Shown: positions 7,172-13,481 of the stretch, in pieces | Position numbering within the stretch: the stretch's first letter is position 1 | Layout of the letters: each line of letters begins with the position of its first letter | Assembly: GCA_039914895.1 (NCBI GenBank) | Contig: JBDSOJ010000061.1 | Coordinates: forward strand, 1-13,931 | Direction of reading: 5' to 3' | DNA: 13,931 nucleotides | From: Gaiellasilicea sp039914895 | GTDB lineage: Bacteria > Actinomycetota > Thermoleophilia > Gaiellales > Gaiellaceae | Notes under the pieces: generated by a model | Told to the model about the DNA's origin: nothing | Databases searched by the model: none | The model's input: only the letters and a program-made list of their open reading frames with translations | Position numbers and translations under genes: made by a program

Positions 7172-7393
7172 TCACCATTGCTTGCGCCGTGCCTTGATCG
7201 GCGGGGTGCTCGTGAGGTGGAAGGCGCGGCAGCGGCCGCAGCGGTAGGGCCGCTTGAACGTGAAGCCACCGAAGCGCTTCACCATCCCGGCGATCGCGTG
7301 TTGCGCGTCGCGTACCGTCGCATACCGCGCCTTCGTGCAGGTCTTCCGCTTCACGGCCACGACCCTTCGATCGACAACCGGGCGCCGGGACAT
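7172..7393 (-). CDS. Small basic Cys/His protein, possible zinc-ribbon-like
   Basis: A 73-residue, very basic protein not assignable to a named family. It has Cys19 in KRKTCTKARYAT, then YRCGRCRAFHLTS near the C-terminus with Cys52, Cys55 and His59. A lone Cys followed by CxxCxxxH is consistent with a one-metal treble-clef or ribbon fold. Similar short K-x-C...YRC-x-x-C-x-x-x-HLT proteins occur in actinobacteria and their phages, as far as I recall. The ATG at 7393 is preferred over a longer frame to 7444, which would run into the end of the racemase gene. The gene begins 17 bases after the racemase stop on the same strand and may be co-transcribed; no Shine-Dalgarno sequence is obvious. Metal binding is inference. 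Confidence 0.6.
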   Translation of the reverse strand: MSRRPVVDRRVVAVKRKTCTKARYATVRDAQHAIAGMVKRFGGFTFKRPYRCGRCRAFHLTSTPPIKARRKQW

Positions 7394-7410
7394 GAGCCGT
7401 TTCGACGGTC

Positions 7411-8454
7411 TTAGGCCTGCTTGTCGAGGCCGCTGACACCCCACGTGTCCGAGAGCAGGTAGCCCTCAGGGAACGGATCGTCAGGGTCGACGTACAGCTG
7501 TGTCACACCCGTGATGAAGGCGCTGCCCCGGATCGCGGTCACGATCGCCTCACGCTCGCCGACGCGGCTTTCGGCGACGATCCGGCCGTCGAAGGTGGAG
7601 CCGATCACAGAGGCATGCGTCATCGCGTCGCCGACGCCCATCAGGCCGCGCGCGTGGAGGGCGGCCAGTCGCGCCGAAAGACCGGTGCCTGTCGCGGAGC
7701 GGTCGAGCCGTCCGGGCGCGACGACGACGGCGTTCCGGGTCACCTTCCCGACGCCCCGCCAGGGCTCTGCGAGCTGGACGATGCTGACGCCGGCGATCGC
7801 CGGGTTCTCGGGGTGGGCGCACGGAAGCTGCTCGCGTGCGGCGGCACGGATCCGCTCGCCGGTGAGCGCGAGGTCGCGCGCCTCGTGCGGCTCGATCTCG
7901 AAGCCGAGCGCGTGGGCATCCGCGATCGCGTACCACATGCCGCCGTAGGCGACATCGACGGCGATCGTGCCGAGCCCCTCCACCTCGAGCGGCGCGTCGA
8001 GCCGGTCGGCGAAGCAGGGCACGTTCGTGAACTCGACGCTTTCGCAGCGGCCATCCCGGCAGGCGGCGCGCGCTTCGACGACGCCGCCCGGCGCCTCCAG
8101 CCGCACGACCGTCTCGGGCTCGCTCATCGCCACCATGCCGGTCTCGAGCAGGACGGTCGTCGTGCAGATCGTGTTCGAGCCGGACATGGCCGGATACTCG
8201 GTCGGCTCCATGATGATGAAGCCGGCGTCGCAGTCCGGACGCGTCGCCGGCACGACGAGGTTCGCGTGGCAGGCGACACTCCCACGCGGCTCGCGCAGCA
8301 AGAGCTTCCGCAGCGAGTCGCCCTCGCGCTCCAGCGTCTGCATCTGCTCGAACACGCTCGCCCCGGCCGGCGGCAGCACGCCGCCGACAACGACGTTGCC
8401 GATCTCGCCGCCCGCGTGGCAGCCAACGACGGTGATCATCCGTCTGGAGCGCAT
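7411..8454 (-). CDS. Proline racemase / hydroxyproline epimerase-dehydratase family protein, Ser/Thr type
   Basis: A 347-residue protein of the proline racemase superfamily (proline racemase, 4-hydroxyproline 2-epimerase, trans-3-hydroxy-L-proline dehydratase), normal in length. It starts MRSRRMITVVGCHAGGEIGN, carries LLREPRG and FIIMEPTEYPAM, and ends DPFPEGYLLSDTW. The two positions that hold the catalytic cysteines in racemases (MCGHG and DRSPCGTG) read MSGSN with Ser91 and DRSATGTG with Thr255. A classical two-cysteine racemase or epimerase reaction is therefore unlikely. A dehydratase-like or other one-sided proton abstraction is possible, but the substrate is unknown. The ATG at 8454 has GAGG five bases upstream and matches the usual M-R-S start, so it is preferred over the ATG at 8439. 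The gene follows the MOSC gene by 13 bases. Confidence 0.85.
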   Translation of the reverse strand: MRSRRMITVVGCHAGGEIGNVVVGGVLPPAGASVFEQMQTLEREGDSLRKLLLREPRGSVACHANLVVPATRPDCDAGFIIMEPTEYPAMSGSNTICTTTVLLETGMVAMSEPETVVRLEAPGGVVEARAACRDGRCESVEFTNVPCFADRLDAPLEVEGLGTIAVDVAYGGMWYAIADAHALGFEIEPHEARDLALTGERIRAAAREQLPCAHPENPAIAGVSIVQLAEPWRGVGKVTRNAVVVAPGRLDRSATGTGLSARLAALHARGLMGVGDAMTHASVIGSTFDGRIVAESRVGEREAIVTAIRGSAFITGVTQLYVDPDDPFPEGYLLSDTWGVSGLDKQA

Positions 8455-8467
8455 GAATCCTCGTCGG

Positions 8468-9034
8468 TCAGAGCTTGCGAATCGCGTCGCCGGTCGAGAC
8501 CGTGCCGGGCTCGATCACCTTGGCGTTCAGGCCGCGCAGCCGTAGGTGCCGATGCGTCTTCGTGTTCACGAACCGGTGGGCGTCGCCGCCAAAACGGGCG
8601 TGGAACTTGGCGCAGCCGGTGTGCGGATCGGCGGTCACCTCGATCACCGCTGAGCCGAACACCAGCCGCGTGCCCGGCGGGAGGTTCGCAGCGGACAGGT
8701 CGAGGTCGACGTAGAGCTGGTCGCCGGCGAGCGCCCAGCGGTCACGGTCTCCCGCGGCGACGAGGTCGATCACGCGCGCGTTCATCAGCGTCAGCTGTGC
8801 GTTCGGATTGGCCGAGCGGTCGGGCATGCGTCTGCTTCCGCGCACACTCCAGTTGTCGCCGACCAGACCTTCGCGGAGGTCGAGTACAGCCTGCTCGAGT
8901 AGCTCGCGCTCCCCTTCCGCGGGCCGTCGTGCGATCAGCTCGACAGTGCCCTCGTCCGCCGGGGCACCCCGGATCACGTCGAGGCCCGCCCCGAGCTCCT
9001 CCGTCGTCAGGTGTCTCGCGACATCCATGGCCAT
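8468..9034 (-). CDS. MOSC-domain protein
   Basis: MOSC domains (from the C-terminus of molybdenum-cofactor sulfurases) are predicted to handle sulfur or molybdopterin-bound groups; stand-alone bacterial members such as YiiM act on N-hydroxylated compounds with a molybdenum cofactor. The 188-residue protein shows GDNWSVRG (59-66), NAQLTLMNARVIDLVA (78-93), a beta-rich stretch LPPGTRLVFGSAVIEVT, and the core motif TGCAKFHARFGGDAHRF with the conserved Cys141. It has no signal peptide, so it is probably cytosolic. Two ATGs (9034 and 9028) give nearly the same product. TAGAAA lies six bases before the first, a weak leaderless-type box. The start is 12 bases after the GAF gene's stop. No other cofactor gene is nearby, so the substrate cannot be inferred. 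Confidence 0.85.
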   Translation of the reverse strand: MAMDVARHLTTEELGAGLDVIRGAPADEGTVELIARRPAEGERELLEQAVLDLREGLVGDNWSVRGSRRMPDRSANPNAQLTLMNARVIDLVAAGDRDRWALAGDQLYVDLDLSAANLPPGTRLVFGSAVIEVTADPHTGCAKFHARFGGDAHRFVNTKTHRHLRLRGLNAKVIEPGTVSTGDAIRKL

Positions 9035-9046
9035 GCCGCGTTTCTA

Positions 9047-9544
9047 TCACGCGACGGCGGGCCGTCCGAGGACGGCCGCGCACTTCTGGGCGAGCTGCTC
9101 GATCGCGGCGCGCTCCTCGCTGTCGAACTCGTGGGGATCGCCGAAGCCGAGGTTGAGTGCTCCCAGAAGCGCCCCGTCGGAGCCCCGAAGGGGCAGCGTT
9201 GCACAAGCGTGATCCTCGTCGTCGAGCCGGAGAAGGCCCGGATGGTCGCAGCGGAGGTGCTCGTTCGACGCGATGAAGAGCGCATCGCCTCGCCGGAGCA
9301 CCTCGGCCAGCGGATAGGGCGCGTTGATCGAGAACGCAAGCCGGACGGGATGCTCGGAGTAGCGGGTCACGCGAGCGACCTCGACGGCGTTGCCATCAGG
9401 CGATGGCACCGCCACGAAAGCTGCATCCGCGCCCAGCCGCACGAGCTCCTCCTTGACCGCGAGCACGGCGTGGTCCGCCGGCGACTTGTCCGCGCGGGAA
9501 TAGATTCGCTCGAGCACCTCGAGCAGCTCGTCGTCTGCGTCCAC
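9047..9544 (-). CDS. GAF-domain protein
   Basis: A 165-residue protein that is essentially one GAF domain, a small-ligand or redox sensing fold, preceded by a short helix (DELLEVLERIYSRAD). The domain covers about residues 25-160. It includes LVRLGADAAFVAVPSPDG, PYPLAEVLRRGDALFIASN, DHACATLPLRGSDGALLGAL and the closing helix FDSEERAAIEQLAQKCAAVL, typical of GAF C-termini. No output domain (kinase, GGDEF, HTH) is attached, so it would act as a stand-alone sensor or partner; the ligand is unknown. The GTG at 9544 is chosen over the GTG at 9550 because TACCCT lies exactly seven bases before it and the upstream GTG falls in that spacer. It lies between gloA (43 bases) and the MOSC gene (12 bases) on the same strand. 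Confidence 0.8.
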   Translation of the reverse strand: MDADDELLEVLERIYSRADKSPADHAVLAVKEELVRLGADAAFVAVPSPDGNAVEVARVTRYSEHPVRLAFSINAPYPLAEVLRRGDALFIASNEHLRCDHPGLLRLDDEDHACATLPLRGSDGALLGALNLGFGDPHEFDSEERAAIEQLAQKCAAVLGRPAVA

Positions 9545-9551
9545 GGCCACA

Positions 9552-9557
9552 AGGGTA
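9552..9557 (-). promoter_or_regulatory. Candidate -10 box, leaderless promoter of the GAF gene
   Basis: On the minus strand TACCCT is followed by seven bases (TGTGGCC) and the GTG at 9544. It lies in the 43-base gap after gloA and would let the GAF-MOSC-racemase genes be transcribed separately from gloA. Confidence 0.45.
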
Positions 9558-9587
9558 AGGGCCGTCGGCGCCTTCCGCCAGGTGCGG

Positions 9588-9965
9588 CTACTTCCCGCTG
9601 CGCTCGATCAGCTCGACCCTGTATCCGTCCGGATCGCGGACGAAGGCGATGAACGACCCACCCTCGCGCACCTGGTACTTGGGCCGCTCCGGCTCGATGC
9701 TCTGCTCGGCCAGCGCGGCGAGCGTCGCGTCGATGTCATCGACCGTGATCGCGATGTGGCCGTAGCCGGTGCCGACCTCGTAGGACTCGACGCCGTGGTT
9801 GTAGGTCAGCTCGAGCCGGTCGCCGTCGCCCGGCAAGCCCATGAAGACGTTGATCGCCTCCTCCCGGATCGGCATGCGGGCTCGTTCCTCGAAGCCGAGC
9901 GCCGAGTAGAAGGCGACCGAGCGGTCGATCTCGGCGATCCGATAGCAGGTGTGGATGAGCTCCAT
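9588..9965 (-). CDS. gloA: Lactoylglutathione lyase-like (glyoxalase I) VOC protein
   Basis: A 125-residue VOC-fold protein close to glyoxalase I, which converts the adduct of methylglyoxal and a thiol cofactor to the lactoyl thioester. All four metal ligands of the bacterial enzyme can be placed: His5 (MELIHTCYRI), Glu52 (DRLELTYNHG), His70 (GYGHIAITVDD) and Glu119 (DPDGYRVELIE). The length is slightly short of the ~135 of the E. coli enzyme. High-GC actinobacteria usually use mycothiol rather than glutathione, so the true thiol is uncertain. The ATG at 9965 is supported by GGAGGA eight bases upstream, one of the few clear Shine-Dalgarno sequences here. It is divergent from the M24 peptidase gene with only 21 bases between start codons, and may head a transcript with the GAF, MOSC and racemase genes. 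Confidence 0.88.
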   Translation of the reverse strand: MELIHTCYRIAEIDRSVAFYSALGFEERARMPIREEAINVFMGLPGDGDRLELTYNHGVESYEVGTGYGHIAITVDDIDATLAALAEQSIEPERPKYQVREGGSFIAFVRDPDGYRVELIERSGK

Positions 9966-9973
9966 GCGTGCGA

Positions 9974-9979
9974 TCCTCC
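9974..9979 (-). promoter_or_regulatory. Shine-Dalgarno sequence of gloA
   Basis: GGAGGA on the minus strand lies eight bases before the ATG at 9965. It fixes the gloA start and contrasts with the leaderless-type starts around it. Confidence 0.7.
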
Positions 9980-9986
9980 ATCTCTC

Positions 9987-11096
9987 GTGGCGATTTTGGA
10001 GCAAGAGTACGCGGCCCGGCGCGAGCGCCTTGCGGCACTGCTCGAGGAGAGCGGCCTCGACGCCCTCTTCGTCCCGCCCTCCTCCGACCTCGAGTACCTG
10101 ACGGGGATCGAGCGCGACCTGCCCACTTTCGGGAACCTCTCCTACGCGCACGGCTGGGTCGCCGGTGCCTTCCTCAAGCCCGGGCGCGAGCCGGTGTACG
10201 TGCTGCCGCGGATGGTCGTCGAGTTTCATCTCGATGGGATGCCGCCGCCGGGCGCGATCGTCGTGCGGGAGGATGGAGACGGACGCGCGTCGTTCGCCGA
10301 GGCGGTGCGAGAGCTGGGCTCGCCGACACGGATCGCGCTCGGTCAGCGCGCCTGGGCGGAGACGGCGATCGAGCTGCTCGCGCTGGTGCCGGACGCGCAG
10401 CTCTCCGAGGGCTCGTCGCTCGTGAACGAGTTGCGGCGCGTCAAGTCCGGGCCGGAGCTCGAGCTGATGGCGCACGCCTGCCTGATCGCGCGCGAGACGA
10501 TGGACGCGGTGGCGCCGCACGTCGTCCCCGGCGTCTCGATGACCGAACTCGTCGAGCAGGTCGAGCACGAGCTGCGCGTCCGCGGTTCCCGCTGCCCCTC
10601 GTTTCCGACGCACATCTTCACGTGGGGCGAGCGCCGGCTTGACTCGGACGGGCCGGACGCGCTCGAGGCGCTGCGCGAAAGCGAGGTCGTGCTCTTCGAC
10701 TTCGGCGCCGTCTGGGAGGGGTACTGCTCCGACTTCGGCCGCACAGTCGCCTGCGGCGAGCTGCCCGCCGGCTACGCGGAAGCACACGCGACGATGCTCG
10801 AGGCTCAGGAGGCAGGACGCAGGGCGGCCAGGCCGGGCGCGCCCGCACGCGAGGTCAACGCGGCCTGTCGCGCCCCGATCGAGGCAGCGGGGCTCGGCGA
10901 CGGCTTCCGGCACCGGATGGGTCACGGGATCGGCCTCGACGTGCACGAGCGGCCGTTCCTCTCGGTCGAGGACGAGACGGCGCTCGAGGCCGGGATGACC
11001 TTCACCGACGAGCCCTCGATCCTGCTCGACGGCCGCTTCGGCGTCCGCGTCGAGGACGTGATCGCAGTCACCGAGAGCGGCGGCCGAGTCCTGTAG
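9987..11096 (+). CDS. M24-family metallopeptidase (Xaa-Pro dipeptidase/aminopeptidase-like)
   Basis: A 369-residue cytosolic protein with an N-terminal creatinase-like domain (about 1-150) and a C-terminal pita-bread M24 domain (about 155-369). All five metal ligands are visible: Asp238 and Asp249 in FDFGAVWEGYCSDFGRT, His313 in MGHGIGLDVHE, Glu342 in FTDEPSI and Glu356 in VRVEDVI. Family members remove N-terminal residues before proline or split Xaa-Pro dipeptides; the exact specificity cannot be read here. The N-terminal motif LDALFVPPSSDLEYLTGIER is typical. The start is uncertain: GTG at 9987 is given, with TTG at 9996 as an alternative, and neither has a clear Shine-Dalgarno or TANNNT box. 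A much longer frame from 9582 lies antisense to gloA and is rejected. Confidence 0.88.
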   Translation: MAILEQEYAARRERLAALLEESGLDALFVPPSSDLEYLTGIERDLPTFGNLSYAHGWVAGAFLKPGREPVYVLPRMVVEFHLDGMPPPGAIVVREDGDGRASFAEAVRELGSPTRIALGQRAWAETAIELLALVPDAQLSEGSSLVNELRRVKSGPELELMAHACLIARETMDAVAPHVVPGVSMTELVEQVEHELRVRGSRCPSFPTHIFTWGERRLDSDGPDALEALRESEVVLFDFGAVWEGYCSDFGRTVACGELPAGYAEAHATMLEAQEAGRRAARPGAPAREVNAACRAPIEAAGLGDGFRHRMGHGIGLDVHERPFLSVEDETALEAGMTFTDEPSILLDGRFGVRVEDVIAVTESGGRVL

Positions 11097-11168
11097 CCCG
11101 GATCCCCCTGCGCGACGATCTGCTCCAGCTCGCACCGACCTACCGCAGGTGGGCGATCTGCTGACCGC

Positions 11169-11672
11169 CTACCTCGGCTCTAGATCTTCCGCGACGAGTG
11201 CGTAGAGGATGCCGTCGACCCAGCCGTCACCGTGGCGGTAGGCCTTTCGCTTCACGCCCTCGCGGACGAAACCCGAGCGCTCGGCGTGCCACTGGGCCCG
11301 TTCGTTGAAGCCGTAGACCTCCAGCTCGATCCGGTGGAAGCCGCGCTCGAAGATCAAGTGACGCTGGAACAGACGAGCGGCGGCGTCGGCGACCCGGCGG
11401 CCGCGAAAGTCAGGATGCACGGCGAGCCCGCCGATGTGGACGATTCCACTGCGCCGGTTCGCGAGCTCCCACCCCATCGCGCCGGCCGGCTCCTCCTCGA
11501 GCTCGACCACGATCACTCCGCCGGCCTCCGGGTCCTGCACGAGCTTCGCCAGCACGCCGTCCCGATCGTACGAGCCGGCGGCAGCGAGGAAAGGCCGCAC
11601 GTCCTCGTCCGAGTAGAGCTCGACGAGGAAGTCGACGTCGTCCTCGCGCGCGGGGCGGATCGAGACGCTCAC
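11169..11672 (-). CDS. GNAT-family N-acetyltransferase
   Basis: A 167-residue GNAT acetyltransferase that transfers an acetyl group from acetyl-CoA to an amine. Residues 86-98 (HPDFRGRRVADAA) form the acetyl-CoA pyrophosphate loop. GFNERAQWHAERSGFVREGV (121-140) is the N-x-x-A...GF..EG motif of the RimJ/RimL-like branch, followed by KRKAYRHGDGWVDGILYAL. The target could be a small molecule, an antibiotic or a protein N-terminus, and nothing decides which. The GTG at 11672 overlaps the stop of the preceding EamA gene as GTGA, so it is the last gene of a coupled three-gene unit with two exporter-like proteins. The combination hints at modification and export of a metabolite, which is inference only. 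The longer frame to 12374 is an antisense-free shadow within the EamA gene. Confidence 0.85.
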   Translation of the reverse strand: MSVSIRPAREDDVDFLVELYSDEDVRPFLAAAGSYDRDGVLAKLVQDPEAGGVIVVELEEEPAGAMGWELANRRSGIVHIGGLAVHPDFRGRRVADAAARLFQRHLIFERGFHRIELEVYGFNERAQWHAERSGFVREGVKRKAYRHGDGWVDGILYALVAEDLEPR

Positions 11673-12571
11673 AGCTTGGCGGCGACGGTCTCGCGGCGCG
11701 GCATCCGGACGGCGCCGGAGGCGAGCGCGATCCCGCCCAGGATCAGGACGAGCCCGCCGATCGTCGCTGCCGTGATCCCCTCGTCGAGAAGCAACGCGCC
11801 GTAGACGAGCGCGAAGCCCGGGATCAGGTAGGCGACGAGCGACAGGCGCGCTGAGCCGTGCAGGGCGAGCATCCGGAAGAGAACGAGCTGCGCGAATGCC
11901 GTCCCGAGCAGCGAGAGCGCGAGCACGGAGGCTGTCGCCTCGAGCGAGGGGACGCTGCCCGGAAGCTGGAAGAGCGCGAACGGGAGCAGAATCAGCCCAC
12001 CGACGAGCATCGAGCCGGCCGCCAGGATCGGCCCGGCCGTGCCGGAGACCGCGCGCTGTCCATAGACGCCGGCACCCGCGTACGAGAGCGAGGAGAGCAC
12101 GACGGCCAGCGCGCCGAGGATCGCGAGGTTGCCGCCGTCGGGGTGGATCCCGGTGACGACGGCGACGCCGGCGATCCCGATCGCGAGCCCGAACGTGCGG
12201 AGCCGCGTGAGCCGCTCGTGCGGCAGGAACCGGAGCACGAGCAGCGCGTTGAAGATCGGCACCGACGCCTGCACCACCGCCGCGAGCCCGGAGTCGATGT
12301 GCTGCTCTCCCCACGCGATCAGCCAGAACGGCAGCGCGGCGTTGAGGACGCCGAGGACGAGGCAATGCCGCCACGCCGCGCGGAGCTCCTCGAACGCACG
12401 CTGCCGGCCGAAGCGCCAGACGACGTAGCCGATCAGGACGGCGGCGGCGAGGAGGGTCCGCGCCGCCATCAGCGGCGCCGGCTCGATCTCGTCGACGGCG
12501 ACCTTGATGAACAGGTACGACGCCCCCCAGACGGCCGCGAGCAGGATCAGCATCGGCCAGTACCGGGTCAT
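11669..12571 (-). CDS. EamA/DMT-superfamily transporter (second of a paralogous pair)
   Basis: A 300-residue inner-membrane protein with two EamA repeats of about five membrane helices each, normal for drug/metabolite transporters that export amino acids, nucleobases or other small molecules. Repeat 1 begins LILLAAVWGASYLFIKVAVD and contains PFWLIAWGEQHIDSGLAAVV; repeat 2 spans about residues 150-290 and ends GGLVLILGGIALASGAV. The ATG at 12571 overlaps the upstream gene's TGA as ATGA, and its own stop overlaps the GNAT start as GTGA. It is clearly related to the adjacent gene upstream (shared LIAWG-Q/E-Q-IDSGLA block) but well diverged, so the duplication is old. The substrate is unknown. 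Confidence 0.9.
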   Translation of the reverse strand: MTRYWPMLILLAAVWGASYLFIKVAVDEIEPAPLMAARTLLAAAVLIGYVVWRFGRQRAFEELRAAWRHCLVLGVLNAALPFWLIAWGEQHIDSGLAAVVQASVPIFNALLVLRFLPHERLTRLRTFGLAIGIAGVAVVTGIHPDGGNLAILGALAVVLSSLSYAGAGVYGQRAVSGTAGPILAAGSMLVGGLILLPFALFQLPGSVPSLEATASVLALSLLGTAFAQLVLFRMLALHGSARLSLVAYLIPGFALVYGALLLDEGITAATIGGLVLILGGIALASGAVRMPRRETVAAKL

Positions 12572-13428
12572 CGTTTGACGGTACCCGTCCCGAGCGCCAC
12601 GCCCGCCAGCACGAGCGCGAGACCCGCTAGCGCGAGCGCCGTGATCCCCTCGCCCAGGAAGACCGCGCCGTAGCCGAGCGCAAGCGAGGGGACGAGGTAA
12701 GTGACGAGCACGGCCTTCGAGGCACCCGCACCCGCGATCAGCCCGAAATAGAGGAGGTAGGCGCCGCCGGTAGCGGCGACGCCGAGGTAGAGCACCGACA
12801 GCGTCGCCGCCCAGCTGAGCGAGCCCGCTCCCCCCACTCCGAACGGGAGCACGAAGAGCGTCGCCCAGACGAGCGTTCCGAACGCGACGAGCGGGAAGGG
12901 CAGGCCGGCGAAGCGCCTGCCTGCGTAGAGCCCACCGATCGCGTAACAGGCCGAAGCCGCGACGATGGCGAGACCGCCGGCGAGCGCCCGCTCGCCACCG
13001 GAGAGCTCGAAGCCCGCGAGCAGGACGACGCCGGCGAAGCCGACCACGATCCCGGCGAGCCGCAGGCCGGTCGCGCGCTGGCTCGAGTCGTAGGCGATCG
13101 CGAAGACCGCGGTGAACAGCGGCGCCGAGGCGTTGAAGATCGAGGCGAGGCCGGAATCGATGTATTGCTGGCCCCAGGCGATCAGAAAGAAGGGCACGGC
13201 CGTGTTGACGAGCCCGAGCAGCGCGAGCGGCAACGCGTAGGGCCGCAGCGCCGAAAGGCTGCCGCGAGTCACGGCGAGGTAGACAGCGAGCGCCACCGCC
13301 CCGGAGACCATCCGCAGCAGGATCAGCGTCGCCGGCTCGAGGTCGCGGAGCGCGATCCGGGTGAACATGAACGCCGACCCCCAGATCGCCGCCAGCCCCA
13401 CGAGCATCAGGAGGTGCCGCCGACTCAT
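12568..13428 (-). CDS. EamA/DMT-superfamily transporter (first of a paralogous pair)
   Basis: A 286-residue inner-membrane transporter with the two-repeat, ten-helix EamA plan. The N-terminus MSRRHLLMLVGLAAIWGSAF leads into FTRIALRDLEPATLILLR. Repeat 1 carries PFFLIAWGQQYIDSGLASIF. The second half ends with SLALGYGAVFLGEGITALAL and a last helix. The ATG at 13428 is preferred over the TTG at 13440 because GGAGAG sits a few bases before it. Its stop overlaps the start of the second EamA gene (ATGA). It is divergent from purL, whose candidate start is about 54 bases away, so the two share a short control region. The substrate cannot be deduced. Confidence 0.9.
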   Translation of the reverse strand: MSRRHLLMLVGLAAIWGSAFMFTRIALRDLEPATLILLRMVSGAVALAVYLAVTRGSLSALRPYALPLALLGLVNTAVPFFLIAWGQQYIDSGLASIFNASAPLFTAVFAIAYDSSQRATGLRLAGIVVGFAGVVLLAGFELSGGERALAGGLAIVAASACYAIGGLYAGRRFAGLPFPLVAFGTLVWATLFVLPFGVGGAGSLSWAATLSVLYLGVAATGGAYLLYFGLIAGAGASKAVLVTYLVPSLALGYGAVFLGEGITALALAGLALVLAGVALGTGTVKR

Positions 13429-13468
13429 CCCTCTCTCCAACGCGGCTGCTGTCGTCGGGCTTCCCGTC

Positions 13469-13474
13469 TACACT
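13469..13474 (+). promoter_or_regulatory. Candidate -10 box upstream of purL
   Basis: TACACT is followed by seven bases (GAACCAC) and then CTG at 13482, in frame with purL. The spacing equals that of the leaderless-type starts at purB and the GAF gene. Either purL begins at CTG without a leader, or the transcript has a leader of about 40 bases to the GTG at 13521. Confidence 0.4.
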
Positions 13475-13481
13475 GAACCAC

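Noticed and set aside
7394..7410. Small hairpin with a TTCG loop (CCGT-TTCG-ACGG) between the racemase and the small Cys/His gene
   Set aside because: The stem is only four to five pairs with no U-run. It is too weak to call a terminator or regulatory element in DNA of this GC content.
9582..9986. N-terminal extension of the M24 peptidase
   Set aside because: These codons are antisense to gloA and have no family resemblance. The peptidase N-terminus starts at about 9987.
9588..11135. 515-codon minus-strand frame covering gloA and the M24 gene
   Set aside because: Only its last 125 codons (gloA) are supported by homology and by a Shine-Dalgarno sequence at 9974-9979. The rest is antisense to the M24 peptidase.
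6648..13481. The purQ-purL interval as a novel defence or mobile island
   Set aside because: No integrase, transposase, nuclease, tRNA or base-composition shift was seen. The genes are ordinary metabolic and transport families, so a new system is not supported.
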